The notes: a model not told the origin generated them from the sequence alone. A stretch of 64,000 nt of DNA from Kutzneria sp. CA-103260 (GCF_018263855.1 NZ_CP073318.1:6944001-7008000); one strand, 5' to 3'; shown: positions 32,667-41,959, numbered from the stretch's first letter. Translations and numbers: made by a program.

Positions 32667-33667
32667 TGCACCCGGTGAAGTCGCCGCCGGTGTCCCACGG
32701 CCGCGACCGCCACGTGATCGCCGTGCCGGTGCTGCCCGATTCGGTGCCCCTCGAGGTGGCGGTGGTGCAGCAGGTGTTCGGCCGCCGTCCCTTCCCCGGC
32801 GCCGGCGACCTGTCCAGCCGCTACCAGGTCGTGTTGTGCGGGGAACGCCGTCGCCAGCCGCTGGCCTGCGGTGTGGACCTGGGTGACCTGGCCCCGATGG
32901 AGACGGTGTTGACCGCCGACACGGTGTTCGTGCCCGGCGTGGAGAACCCGTTCGCACCGCGCAGCCGATCGGTGCTGGCGATGTTGCGGACGGCCTTTCT
33001 CCACGGGGCGCGCATGGTCGGGCTGTGCGGCGGCGCGTTTCTGCTGGGCCGCGCCGGCGTGCTTGACGGCCGGCGGGCCACCACCCACTGGCTGTACTCG
33101 CAGGCGCTCCGCGAGGAGTTCCCGTTGGCCCAGGTGGAAATCGACCGGGTGTTCGTGACCGACGGGACCGTGCACACCTGCGGCGGCGAACTGTCCACTG
33201 CGGACGTCGCGTTGCACCTGCTGTCGCTGGACGTCGGCGACGCGTACGCCGACGCTGTCGGTCGGATGCTCGTGGCGGCCCCGAACCGGTCCGGCGAGCA
33301 ACTGTCCCGCGACCCGGACGGCCAGTTCATGGAGGATTTTCTCAGCTGGCTACGGGAACACGTGCACGAGCCGCTCACGTTGAACCGGTTGTCGGCGCAC
33401 GCGCACGTGAGCGAGAGGAGCCTGGTGCGCAAGTTCCGGCAGGCGACCGGCACCAGCATCTTCGACTGGATCGCCCGGGAGCGGGTCGAGCGGGCGAAAA
33501 CCCTGCTGGAGACCACCGATCATCTGGTCACCGACATCGCGGTGCTGGTCGGCTTCGGCTCGGCCGAGTCGCTGCGCCGCAGCTTCGTCAAACACGTCGG
33601 CATCTCGGCCCGCAGCTATCGGGCCAGGGTCCGGCCGACACGGAATTCCGGAGGCAGTCATGGCTGA
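32666..33667 (+). CDS. GlxA-type AraC-family regulator
   Basis: A 333-residue regulator with an N-terminal DJ-1/PfpI-like amidase-fold domain (VGLCGGAFLLGRAGVLDGRRAT, with the elbow Cys) and a C-terminal double AraC helix-turn-helix (LSAHAHVSERSLVRKFRQ and ITDIAVLVGFGSAESLRRSF-like). These regulators typically control metabolite-linked genes. It is translationally coupled to the DinB gene upstream and overlaps a 55-residue ORF downstream. Confidence 0.9.
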   Translation: MHPVKSPPVSHGRDRHVIAVPVLPDSVPLEVAVVQQVFGRRPFPGAGDLSSRYQVVLCGERRRQPLACGVDLGDLAPMETVLTADTVFVPGVENPFAPRSRSVLAMLRTAFLHGARMVGLCGGAFLLGRAGVLDGRRATTHWLYSQALREEFPLAQVEIDRVFVTDGTVHTCGGELSTADVALHLLSLDVGDAYADAVGRMLVAAPNRSGEQLSRDPDGQFMEDFLSWLREHVHEPLTLNRLSAHAHVSERSLVRKFRQATGTSIFDWIARERVERAKTLLETTDHLVTDIAVLVGFGSAESLRRSFVKHVGISARSYRARVRPTRNSGGSHG

Positions 33668-33827
33668 GATCACCGACGAACAGGCCGCCGCCCGCCGCCG
33701 CGAGCGCTTCGGCGCCCTGCCCGAAAGGGTGCGCGCCGAGCACACCGGGGAAGTCGTGCCGCCCGAACGGTTCGAGTTCACCGGCGTCGACCCCGACACC
33801 GAGTGGATGATCCGCTACAGCGCCTGA
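33660..33827 (+). CDS. Small protein, 55 residues, unknown function
   Basis: ATG 33660, preceded by GGAGG, opens a 55-residue charged frame (AEITDEQAAARRRERFGALP, ending TEWMIRYSA). It overlaps the last eight bases of the AraC gene, consistent with coupling. Codon use matches real genes here. No family is recognised; its acidic and arginine-rich, non-membrane character fits a small regulatory or accessory protein. Confidence 0.65.
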   Translation: MAEITDEQAAARRRERFGALPERVRAEHTGEVVPPERFEFTGVDPDTEWMIRYSA

Positions 33828-33860
33828 AACTCGGTTGACCCCATGCGTTGTGATGGGGAC

Positions 33861-34625
33861 ATGACCGAGCTGCCGGAGCATGTGCGCGTCAACCGCGAGT
33901 ACTGGGACACACAAGCCGCGAGGTATGCACCCGCCGGCGAGCGGTCGTGGCGGTCGAACGAGGTGACGTGGGGCGTCTTCCACATCCCACAGAGCGAGGC
34001 CCCGCTGTTCCCCGACGACGTCGACGGCATGGACGCGATCGAGCTGGGCTGCGGCACCGCGTACGTCAGCTCCTGGCTGGCCCGCCGCGGCGCCCGGCCC
34101 GTCGGCATCGACAACTCCGAGGCCCAGTTGGCCACCGCCCGCCGTCTTCAGGCCGAGCACGGCCTGGAATTCCCGCTGCTGCACGGCAATGCCGAACAGG
34201 TGCCGTACCCGGACGCCTCGTTCGACCTGGCCGTCAGCGAATACGGCGCCGCCATCTGGTGCGACCCGTACGTCTGGATTCCCGAGGCCGCCCGCCTGCT
34301 GCGTCCCGGCGGCCGGCTCGCTTTCCTCGGCAACAGCGTCGTTTCCGTGCTCTGCGCCCCCGACGACGAGGACGAGCGGCCCACCGACCGCATGCTCCGT
34401 CCGCAGCGCGGCCTGCACAGAACGCCGTGGCCCGAGGGCTCCGTCGACTTCCACCTCGGCCACGGCGACATGATCCGCCTGTTGCGGGCCAACGGTTTCG
34501 AGGTCGAGGACCTCATCGAGATCTACGCCCCCGAGGGCGCGGCCGACTCCTCCTACGCCTACGCGCCGGCCGAATGGTCCCGCAAGTGGCCGGTCGAGGA
34601 GGTCTGGAAGGCCCGCCGCCGCTGA
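33861..34625 (+). CDS. Class I SAM-dependent methyltransferase
   Basis: A 254-residue methyltransferase. SAM-binding motif I is AIELGCGTAYVSSWLARRG, followed by VGIDNSEAQLATAR (motif II acid), NAEQVPYPDASFDL and RLLRPGGRLAF. The opening VRVNREYWDTQAARY is typical of an uncharacterised actinobacterial group. ATG 33861 was chosen over an upstream ATG. Substrate unknown. It converges on the hydrolase gene with no gap between stops. Confidence 0.88.
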   Translation: MTELPEHVRVNREYWDTQAARYAPAGERSWRSNEVTWGVFHIPQSEAPLFPDDVDGMDAIELGCGTAYVSSWLARRGARPVGIDNSEAQLATARRLQAEHGLEFPLLHGNAEQVPYPDASFDLAVSEYGAAIWCDPYVWIPEAARLLRPGGRLAFLGNSVVSVLCAPDDEDERPTDRMLRPQRGLHRTPWPEGSVDFHLGHGDMIRLLRANGFEVEDLIEIYAPEGAADSSYAYAPAEWSRKWPVEEVWKARRR

Positions 34626-35309
34626 TCACAGTCGGCCGATGAGCGCGCGGACCTCGTTCGCGACCTCGTCCGGGGCTTCGTAAACCGGTGTGTGCCCCGT
34701 TTGCACGAGGCAGAGGCGTGCATCGGGAATGCCGCCCACCAACTCGTTGGCGTGCTCGACGGTGCGGGCCTTGTCGAGCACGCCGTGCACCACCGTGACC
34801 GGACAGCGGATCTCACCCAGCCTCGGCGCCGCGTCCAGGTCGCGCTGACTCCGCAACACCCCCAACGCGGCCGCCGCCGGCACCCCCGCCGCATACCCCA
34901 ACAACGCCGCCCGGTCGACCGGCTCAATCGGCGTGGCAAACGACCGGTCGATCAGCGCCGCGTGCAGATCCGGTCCCCAGCCCTCCTGCATCGTCGCGAT
35001 GATCCGCTCCGCGTCACCGTGCCCATGCATGTTGGCGCCCGTGTTGACCAGCACCAGCCCCCGCACCCGCGCCGGATACGCGATCGCCAGCTGCAACGCG
35101 ATCGCCCCGCCCGTCGAATGGCCCAGCACCACTCCCGGCTCCGGGTACCTCCGCACGATCCGCTCCGCGACCGTCGGCACATCCCACGGCCCCGGCTCCG
35201 TCAGCCACGACACCCCGGTCACCGCCACCTCGCCGGCCAGCCTTTCCGCCAGCCGGTCGAACACTCTCGGCGCACACAACGTGCCGGGAATCGCCAGTAC
35301 CTCAGGCAT
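34626..35309 (-). CDS. Alpha/beta hydrolase
   Basis: A 227-residue hydrolase of the alpha/beta fold. Nucleophile elbow GHSTGGAIALQ, oxyanion region LAIPGTLCAP, and the C-terminal His in QTGHTPVYE. The small size suggests a minimal lid. ATG 35309 follows GAGGAGGTG. Substrate unknown; it resembles esterases and haloperoxidase-like enzymes. Confidence 0.88.
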   Translation of the reverse strand: MPEVLAIPGTLCAPRVFDRLAERLAGEVAVTGVSWLTEPGPWDVPTVAERIVRRYPEPGVVLGHSTGGAIALQLAIAYPARVRGLVLVNTGANMHGHGDAERIIATMQEGWGPDLHAALIDRSFATPIEPVDRAALLGYAAGVPAAAALGVLRSQRDLDAAPRLGEIRCPVTVVHGVLDKARTVEHANELVGGIPDARLCLVQTGHTPVYEAPDEVANEVRALIGRL

Positions 35310-35504
35310 GGGCACCTCCTCTTCCCTGCCCAACCTAAGCGGTGCTTGCGATTGCCGGGAGAGGCGGGTAGGCCAGCACACCGATCCATGGGTCAGGGCG
35401 GAGAAGGCATTGAGGGTACGCACGCCCGCGGACAACGGACAACCGTCACACTTCCGTCACAGTCCTAGGTCGGGGCGGGCACACCGGGGATTCACGCTGG
35501 CCGT

Positions 35505-35999
35505 ATGGACCGAAGCGTGGTGTACGAGATGGCGACGAAGGTGTTGGCGAGGCTGCTGCTGCCGGTGGCGAAGGTGCGGGAGCCGAGAGAGGCTCGGCAT
35601 CGGGCGGCGCAGTGGGCGTTGGGACTGAGGTTCCCGAAGGAGTCGCTGGAGGGGCTGACGCCGGAGACGAGGAGGGCGTTCGAGGGGGCGAGGACGGAGG
35701 CGTTGTGGCGGGACGGCCAGTTGATCGGGCTGACGTCGGGGTATCGGGACGCGGCGGAGCAGCATCGGTTGTGGCAGGAGCTGGGAAACCGGGTGTTGCG
35801 GCCGAGTGAGTCGGAGCACGTGCGGGGAATGGCGCTGGATGTGCGGCCGACCGAGGGGGCGCGGTGGCTGGAGCGCAACGGGGACAGGTACAGCCTCTAC
35901 AGCCGGTACGACAACGAGCCCTGGCATTTCGAGTTGGCGCAGCGGCGACCGGAGCGGCAGCCGCATCCTGGGGCGGCGCCGGTGCGGCGGTCGTGCTAA
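35505..35999 (+). CDS. VanY-like D-alanyl-D-alanine carboxypeptidase (M15B)
   Basis: A 164-residue zinc DD-carboxypeptidase domain. The metal site is intact: SGYRDAAEQ, SEHVRGMALDVRP (SxHxxGxAxD) and EPWHFE (WHxE). It trims the terminal D-Ala from peptidoglycan precursors. There is no clear signal peptide, unlike most VanY proteins, so export is uncertain. It is followed within 30 bases by an OmpR-type response regulator and its kinase, which suggests a cell-wall-stress operon. Confidence 0.85.
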   Translation: MDRSVVYEMATKVLARLLLPVAKVREPREARHRAAQWALGLRFPKESLEGLTPETRRAFEGARTEALWRDGQLIGLTSGYRDAAEQHRLWQELGNRVLRPSESEHVRGMALDVRPTEGARWLERNGDRYSLYSRYDNEPWHFELAQRRPERQPHPGAAPVRRSC

Positions 36000-36028
36000 C
36001 CACTGTGTATCCGATCGAGGGAGGCGCG

Positions 36029-36715
36029 GTGGCCCAGCTGTTGCTCGTCGAGGATGACGCGGTGCTGGCGGAGGCGCTGGCCCGGGCACTGACGGCGCTG
36101 GGGCACGAGGTGACGGTGGCGCCGACGGGAGAGCAGGCCCTGGAGTCCCTGTTCGAGAAGAGGGCGCCGGCGGATCTGGTGTTGCTGGACGTGATGCTGC
36201 CGGGAATCGACGGGTTCGAGGTGTGCCGGAAGATCCGGGCGAAGTCGACGGTGCCGGTGGTGTTGTTGACGGCCCGGGGCGACCCGGTGGACATGGTGGT
36301 GGGCCTGGAGGGCGGCGCGGACGACTACGTGGTGAAGCCGGCGGAGCCGAGGGTGCTGGACGCCCGGGTGAAGACGATCCTGCGCCGCACGTCGTCGAGC
36401 CCGCAGCAGCACACCGTGCACACCTTCGGCGACCTGTCGATCGACAGCGAGGCCATGATCGTCACGAGGGGCGGCGAGGAACTGCACCTGACGTCCACGG
36501 AAATGCGGCTGCTGCTGGAGTTCGCGGACCACCCGGGCCAGGTGTTGTCCCGGCAGGCGCTGCTGAAAAGGGTGTGGGACTACGGGTTCGCGGGCGATTC
36601 GCGGCTGGTGGACGCGGCGGTGGCCCGGCTGCGGGCGAAGATCGAGCCGGACCCGGGCAACCCGACGCTGCTGCGCACGGCCCGAGGACTCGGCTACCGT
36701 CTGGTCAAACCGTGA
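36029..36715 (+). CDS. OmpR-family response regulator
   Basis: A 228-residue regulator: receiver domain with acidic pocket VEDD, phospho-Asp in VLLDVMLPGIDG and Lys in YVVKPAEPR, and a C-terminal winged helix (LTSTEMRLLLEFADHPGQ, ARLRAKIEPDPGNP, TARGLGYRLVKP). GTG 36029 is preceded by GGGAGG. The kinase gene overlaps its stop by four bases (GTGA). It probably responds to envelope stress and may control the VanY-like gene. Confidence 0.95.
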   Translation: MAQLLLVEDDAVLAEALARALTALGHEVTVAPTGEQALESLFEKRAPADLVLLDVMLPGIDGFEVCRKIRAKSTVPVVLLTARGDPVDMVVGLEGGADDYVVKPAEPRVLDARVKTILRRTSSSPQQHTVHTFGDLSIDSEAMIVTRGGEELHLTSTEMRLLLEFADHPGQVLSRQALLKRVWDYGFAGDSRLVDAAVARLRAKIEPDPGNPTLLRTARGLGYRLVKP

Positions 36716-38121
36716 GGCGCTGGCATCCGGGCCTGCGCACGAGCATCGTGCTCACGGTCATCGCGATCACGGTGGCGGCGACGGGCACGATGGCGCTGTT
36801 GTCCTACCAGTTGCAGCAGACCGAGATCAGGGAGCGGTTCAAGGCGGCGGCGAAGGCCGACTTCGGCTCGGACCGGCAGCAGATCCACCAGTGGCTGGTG
36901 AACTCCCGCAGCACCGAACAGTCCAAACTGGACAGTGTCGGAGAGTATCTGAACGGCCGGCTGGCGCTGGACTGGTCCATCCTGAACTTCAACGCCAGCC
37001 TCGGCCCGCAGTCCTCGCTGGGACCGGGCGGCTACGTGCCGGTCTCCGGCCGGCCGGGGCCGTTCGACCGGAGTCGGGTCGAGGAAGCCCGAGCCAAGGA
37101 GACGGCGACGGTCGACTACAACGACATCGTTGACGGGAGCCTGCACTACATCGTCATGGGCCAGGCCGAGCCGGGCATGATCCTGGTCGAGATCTACAGC
37201 ACCGAGATCGCCGACCGGCAGCTGGCCAGGGTGCGGCTGGAGCTGACGGCGGCCGCCGCGGGCGTGATCCTGGTCGGCAGCCTGCTGGGCCTGTTGGCCG
37301 CCCGCCGCATCCAGCGCCGGGTCCGGGTGGCGGCGGGCGCGGCGCGCACGCTGGGCTCGGGCGCCCTCGACACGCGGCTGCCGGTGCAGGGTCGGGACGA
37401 GTTCGCGGACCTGGCCGGCTCGTTCAACTCGATGGCCCAGCGGCTCGGCGAGTCCATCGAGGAGCTGCGCCGCAAGGACGAGCAACAGCGCCAGTTCGTC
37501 GCCGACGTCGCGCACGACCTGCGGACCCCGATGGCGGTGTTGATCGCCGCCAGCGACGGCCTGGACGGGCCGGAGCGGGAGCGCTCGGCCGAGCTGATCG
37601 GCACGCAGACCCGGCGGCTGAGCGCGCTGGTCGAGGACCTGCTGGAGATGTCCCGGTTCGACGCCGGCGCGGCCGAGTTCCGACCGGAACCCGTTGACCT
37701 GCAAGCGCTCTGCGTGGACGTGGTGGAGATGGTGGGCGCCGACATCCCGGTCGCGGCCAGCGGCGACGGCGTCGTGACCGGCGATCCGCGCCGGCTGCAC
37801 ACCATCGTCCGCAACCTGGTCAGCAACGCCCTGCACCACGGCGCGCCGCCGATCACCATCACCATCGACGGCACCGCCGAGCCCGAGGTCCGGGTGGCGG
37901 TGCGGGATCACGGGCCGGGCCTGCCGCCGGAGCTGGGGTCGAAGGTGTTCGACCGGTTCGTCCGCGGCGACCGCTCCCGGCGCGGCGAGGGCAGCGGCCT
38001 CGGCCTGGCCATCGCCTACGAGAACGCGGTGCTGCACGGCGGCCGGATCGAAGTGACAAGTCCCGGCGGCGCGGAGTTCACCCTGGTGGTACCGCGGTCC
38101 ACCGCGATCGACCCCGACTGA
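36712..38121 (+). CDS. OmpR-partner sensor histidine kinase
   Basis: A 469-residue kinase. Two membrane segments (SIVLTVIAITVAATGTMALL and TAAAAGVILVGSLLGLLA) flank an extracytoplasmic sensor of about 145 residues; HAMP, HisKA (FVADVAHDLRTPMAVL with phospho-His) and HATPase_c (NLVSNALHHGAPP, DHGPGLPPE, GEGSGLGLAIAYE) follow. The layout matches cell-envelope sensors such as CseC/AfsQ2 types. It is translationally coupled to the regulator. Confidence 0.94.
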   Translation: MRRWHPGLRTSIVLTVIAITVAATGTMALLSYQLQQTEIRERFKAAAKADFGSDRQQIHQWLVNSRSTEQSKLDSVGEYLNGRLALDWSILNFNASLGPQSSLGPGGYVPVSGRPGPFDRSRVEEARAKETATVDYNDIVDGSLHYIVMGQAEPGMILVEIYSTEIADRQLARVRLELTAAAAGVILVGSLLGLLAARRIQRRVRVAAGAARTLGSGALDTRLPVQGRDEFADLAGSFNSMAQRLGESIEELRRKDEQQRQFVADVAHDLRTPMAVLIAASDGLDGPERERSAELIGTQTRRLSALVEDLLEMSRFDAGAAEFRPEPVDLQALCVDVVEMVGADIPVAASGDGVVTGDPRRLHTIVRNLVSNALHHGAPPITITIDGTAEPEVRVAVRDHGPGLPPELGSKVFDRFVRGDRSRRGEGSGLGLAIAYENAVLHGGRIEVTSPGGAEFTLVVPRSTAIDPD

Positions 38122-38272
38122 CCAGCGGTTTTGCCTACCTGAAAACGACTCGGAAAGGCATGACCGCTTTCTTGATTCACGTACGTGGAGCTACCCGTTC
38201 CGCCCATTGCCGCCGCGTCAAAGCGACCTTGATACTGCCGGAACCCCGCCCTGTGTTTCCGGAGGTTCCCGC

Positions 38273-39754
38273 GTGTTCCGAACAAGGTTCCGCACCAGGT
38301 TCCGCACGAGACTGCTGGCGCCGCTGGCGTCGGTCGCGGTCGTCGCCGGGCTGCTCGCCGTCGCGCACCCGGCCGACGCGACGGCGCCGTCGGCCACGGC
38401 TCCCCTGCTGACCGCGCAGTTCAGCCAGACATCGACCTGGAGCAACGGCTACAACGGCAGCTACACCATCGCCAACGCCGGCACGGCCGCCAGCACCACC
38501 TGGGTCGTCGAGTTCGACCTGCCCAGCGGCTCCACCGTGACCAAGGCCTGGAACGCCACACTGTCCCAGACCGGCCAGCACTACAAGCTGGCCAACGTCA
38601 GCTACAACGGCGCGGTCAAACCCGGAGCCAGCACCAGCTTCGGGTTCGGCGTCAGCGGCCTGGCCACCCCGACCGGCTGCCTGCTCAACGGGGCCGCCTG
38701 CACCGGCGGCCCGACGACCACCAGCACGACCACAACAACGACAACCACAACCACCACGACCACCACCACGCCGCCCAGCGGCCCGGTCGTGAACGTCGCC
38801 ACCGCGGCTGAGCTGATCGCCGCGCTGGGCAGCGCCGCCCCGGGCCAGACGATCAGGCTGGCCTCGGGGACGTACCACGGTTCCTTCGTCACGCAGCGGG
38901 CCGGCACCGCGGCCGAGCCCATCACGCTGACCGGGCCGGCCGACGCCGTGCTGGTCAACGACGGGCCGGCCGGCGACCCGCCGGACTGCGCCGCGCCGGC
39001 CGCCGGCTACGACTCGGGCTACGGCCTCTGGCTGTTCGGCGCCCCGTACTGGAATCTCACCGGTTTCACCGTGTCGGACTCCAAAAAGGGCATCGTTGTG
39101 GACAACTCCCCGCACACCGTCATCGACGGCGTCACCGTGCGGCGGGTCGACGAGGAGGGCATCCATTTCCGGCGCTCCTCGGCGGACAGCGTCGTGCGCG
39201 ATTCCACGGTCACCGACACCGGTCTGGTGCAGCCGGGCTACGGCGAGGGTGTCTACATCGGATCGGCGGTGTCGAACTGGCCCTGCTATGGCAACACCGG
39301 CGGCGTCGACCGGGGTGACCGGGTGCAGGTGCTGAACAATCATCTGGGCCCGAACGTCGCGGCCGAGCTGATCGACGTCAAGGAGGGCACCACCGGCGGC
39401 GTGATCAGTGGCAACACCTTCGACGGCCAGGGCGTCAGCGGCGAGAACTCGGCCGATTCCTGGGTGGACGTCAAGGGCACCGGCTACACGATCGACGCGA
39501 ACAAGGGCACGTTCACCAGCCCCGGCACCTTCGCCGACGGCTACCAGACGCACAACGTGAGCACTACGCCGGCATTTGCCAGCGGCTGCGGGAACGTCTG
39601 GCGGAACAACTCCTCCGATCTCGGCGGCGTCGGCCAGTACGCCATCAACGTGACTTCGGTGTCCAAGTGCGCGGGAACGCCGAACGTGGTCTACGCCTCC
39701 AACACCGTGACCAATGCGGTGAAGGGCCTGACCAACATCGCGGTCACGCCCTAA
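38273..39754 (+). CDS. Secreted CBM2 / right-handed beta-helix polysaccharide-acting protein
   Basis: About 493 residues. The N-terminus is a threefold tandem repeat (FRTRFRTRFRTR) before the hydrophobic signal segment. Next is a CBM2-type cellulose-binding domain (YNGSYTIANAG, VEFDLPSGSTVTKAWN) and a pure Thr linker of about 15 residues, then a right-handed beta-helix domain (GFTVSDSKKGIVVDNS, VTVRRVDEEGIHF, VLNNHLGPNVAAE) like PL6/pectate-lyase-fold enzymes. It is exported and probably cuts or binds plant or algal polysaccharide; the exact activity is unclear. GTG 38273 follows GGAGG. Its TAA overlaps the convergent MFS stop by four bases. Confidence 0.82.
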   Translation: MFRTRFRTRFRTRLLAPLASVAVVAGLLAVAHPADATAPSATAPLLTAQFSQTSTWSNGYNGSYTIANAGTAASTTWVVEFDLPSGSTVTKAWNATLSQTGQHYKLANVSYNGAVKPGASTSFGFGVSGLATPTGCLLNGAACTGGPTTTSTTTTTTTTTTTTTTTPPSGPVVNVATAAELIAALGSAAPGQTIRLASGTYHGSFVTQRAGTAAEPITLTGPADAVLVNDGPAGDPPDCAAPAAGYDSGYGLWLFGAPYWNLTGFTVSDSKKGIVVDNSPHTVIDGVTVRRVDEEGIHFRRSSADSVVRDSTVTDTGLVQPGYGEGVYIGSAVSNWPCYGNTGGVDRGDRVQVLNNHLGPNVAAELIDVKEGTTGGVISGNTFDGQGVSGENSADSWVDVKGTGYTIDANKGTFTSPGTFADGYQTHNVSTTPAFASGCGNVWRNNSSDLGGVGQYAINVTSVSKCAGTPNVVYASNTVTNAVKGLTNIAVTP

Positions 39755-41199
39755 TCCCGTCCGGCCGGCCGGACGGGAGTCCGGCCGGCCCCGACCCGCC
39801 GCAGTTCGTAGACCGCGATGGCTATTGCCACCAGCATGAATCCGATGGCACAGCCCAACGTCGTGGACAGCGCGGCCGGAAAGCCGCCGGCGGCGGTGGC
39901 GTAGAAGACGGTCGCGAGCACGGCGGTGCCGATCGCGGTGCCGATCCGCTGACCGGTCTGCAACGCGCCGCCGGCCACCCCGGCGATGCTGTTCGGCACA
40001 CATTCCAGGGTCAAGGTGGTGTTGGGCGAGATGACCGCGCCGCCACCGATTCCGGCGAGCAGCAATGGGATCGCGATCGCGCCGCCAATCACGTCTTGCG
40101 GGACCAGTAGCACGACCACCGCGACGACCGCCAGCCCTATCATGATGAGACTCAGTCCCGCCACCGTCAGCGCGCGGCCCAGCCGGGAAACCAGCCGGCC
40201 GGCGACCGCCGCCATGATCGAGGAACCGACCGCGAACGGCGTCACGGTGAGTCCGGACTGCAACGGCGTGTAGTGCAGCCCCTTCTGCAGGAACAGCGAC
40301 ATCACCAGGAAAATGCCGGCGAACCCGCAGAAGTACACCGATCCCAGCAGCAAACCGGACGAGTAGCCGGAAACCTCGGTGAACAACCGCAGGTCCAGCA
40401 GCGGCGTGCCGCCCCGGGCGACCACCCGGCGCTCCCACCAGACGAACACCAGGCCGAAAACCGGCGTCAGCGCGGCGATTAGCCACAACGGACCGGTCGA
40501 GCCGCTCTCGGACTCCACGATCGGCAGCAACACGCCGAGCACCGCGACCCCGAGCAGGACGGCGCCGACATAGTCGATCCGGCCCCGCAATCCCCGGCCA
40601 CCGCCGTCGAGGCCGTCTCGATCCCTTTTGGGCAGCCAGCGCAGCGCCAGCACGAACGCCAGCACGCCGACCGGCACGTTGACGTAGAACACCCAGCGCC
40701 AGCCGGTCTCGTCGCCGAACGCGGCCAGGATCAGGCCGCCCAGGATCGGCCCGGTCGCGGTGGAAATGCCGATGGTGGCCCCGAGCAGACCGAACGCGCG
40801 GCCCCGTTCGGCGCCGCGGAACAGATCCTGGATCAGGCCGGAGTTCTGCGGTGTGAGCAAGCCGGCGGCCAGTCCCTGCAGCAGTCGCGCGCCGATCAGC
40901 AGCGTCTCGTTCGGGGCCGCGCCGGCCAGCGCGCTGGTGACCACGAAAGCCGTCAAAGAGATGAGGAACATCACCCGTCGGCCGAGCACGTCACCCAACC
41001 GGCCGCCGGCAACCAGTGACAACCCGAAGGTGAGCGCATATCCGGACACGATCCACTGCACAGATCCGGCCGAGGCCCCCAGACCGTTCTGCACCGACGG
41101 TAGCGCCACGTTCACGATGCTGACGTCGAGCAAGCTCATGAAGCCGGCGGCAAGGCTGACCGTCAGCGCTTTCCACCGCCGCGGATCCGGTTCGCTCAC
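39751..41199 (-). CDS. DHA2-family MFS drug transporter
   Basis: A 482-residue proton-driven efflux pump with 14 predicted helices. Signatures: LLDVSIVNVALPSVQ (motif D1-like), GGRLGDVLGRRVMF (motif A), GARLLQGLAAGLLTP (motif B region) and GPILGGLI (motif C of exporters). Typical of EmrB/QacA-type antibiotic pumps. GTG 41199 was chosen. It is a single leftward gene with no adjacent regulator. Confidence 0.93.
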   Translation of the reverse strand: MSEPDPRRWKALTVSLAAGFMSLLDVSIVNVALPSVQNGLGASAGSVQWIVSGYALTFGLSLVAGGRLGDVLGRRVMFLISLTAFVVTSALAGAAPNETLLIGARLLQGLAAGLLTPQNSGLIQDLFRGAERGRAFGLLGATIGISTATGPILGGLILAAFGDETGWRWVFYVNVPVGVLAFVLALRWLPKRDRDGLDGGGRGLRGRIDYVGAVLLGVAVLGVLLPIVESESGSTGPLWLIAALTPVFGLVFVWWERRVVARGGTPLLDLRLFTEVSGYSSGLLLGSVYFCGFAGIFLVMSLFLQKGLHYTPLQSGLTVTPFAVGSSIMAAVAGRLVSRLGRALTVAGLSLIMIGLAVVAVVVLLVPQDVIGGAIAIPLLLAGIGGGAVISPNTTLTLECVPNSIAGVAGGALQTGQRIGTAIGTAVLATVFYATAAGGFPAALSTTLGCAIGFMLVAIAIAVYELRRVGAGRTPVRPAGRD

Positions 41200-41568
41200 C
41201 GCTCCATCCTGCGCCACCCATGGCGGCCACGCCGAGCGGGCGGGCAATCCTCGACCTGCGGCGAATCCGGACCTAACGCTCTTCCCACCACCACCTGATC
41301 CGGTGAAGAATCGGCCGTTACAACTGTCTTCGCTGGTCTGTTCGGCGTACTACCGGCACATCACTGGCGGACCGGCGTCTTGACAACTTCTGCCCGATCG
41401 GCCGGCTGGGGGTGACCGACCCCACCCGGTTAGCCGCTCAATTTTCTTTCGAGTCGGTGAGTCATTATGTGCGGAGTATCGACTAGACTGGCCGCAGTCG
41501 CGTCGACGGGGCACGCCTCTTTGACAGCGAGCATTACGCCACGTTCCGACCCAGACGGAGAAACATCC
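41200..41568. other. Intergenic region upstream of lsr2
   Basis: About 370 bases without a gene, more A+T-rich than the average in its right half. It holds the promoters of the divergent MFS and lsr2 genes; TTGACA at 41380 and again at 41520, and TAGACT near 41485, are candidate promoter elements for lsr2. A+T-rich DNA here would also suit autoregulation by Lsr2, which is inference. Confidence 0.45.
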
Positions 41569-41910
41569 ATGGCACAGAAGACCATCGTCCAGCTGATCGA
41601 CGACCTCGATGGCGGTGAGGCCAACGAGAGCGTGTCCTTCGGACTCGACGGCGTCGAGTACACCATCGACCTGTCCGAGGACAACGCCGCGAAGCTGCGG
41701 GACGGCCTGTCCGCTTTCGTTGAGAAGGCGCAGCGCGTCGGTGGCCGCAAGCAGCGGGGCGGCGCCACCACCGCGGTGAAGGCCGGCGGCGACCGCGCGC
41801 AGAACCAGGCCATTCGCGAGTGGGCCCGCAGCCAGGGTGAGAAGATCTCCGACCGCGGCCGCATCCCGGCCGAGCTGGTGGCCAAGTTCCAGGCCGCCCA
41901 CGGCAGCTGA
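41569..41910 (+). CDS. lsr2: Lsr2 nucleoid-associated protein
   Basis: A 113-residue H-NS-like xenogeneic silencer. N-terminal dimerisation part (VQLIDDLDGGEANESVSFGL, VEYTIDLSEDNAAKLR) and C-terminal A+T-minor-groove-binding domain (AIREWARSQGEKISDRGRIP with the RGR hook). It coats and silences A+T-rich, often acquired DNA. ATG 41569 follows GGAG. A strong terminator follows the gene. Confidence 0.96.
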   Translation: MAQKTIVQLIDDLDGGEANESVSFGLDGVEYTIDLSEDNAAKLRDGLSAFVEKAQRVGGRKQRGGATTAVKAGGDRAQNQAIREWARSQGEKISDRGRIPAELVAKFQAAHGS

Positions 41911-41930
41911 ACAGACCACGTAATGCCTTC

Positions 41931-41959
41931 GATGGCGCCCGCGTGAAGCGGGCGCCATC
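41931..41959 (+). terminator. Terminator of lsr2
   Basis: GATGGCGCCCGC and GCGGGCGCCATC form a perfect 12-bp stem with a 5-base loop, 20 bases after the stop codon. Confidence 0.85.

Noticed and set aside
38701..38775. ACN microsatellite as a phase-variable repeat
   Set aside because: It encodes the Thr linker between CBM2 and beta-helix domains; codons are mixed, so slippage is unlikely, and such linkers are common.
41467..41568. A longer Lsr2 starting upstream at 41467
   Set aside because: The extra residues have no family match and cover the promoter region; ATG 41569 has a proper ribosome-binding site and gives the normal length.
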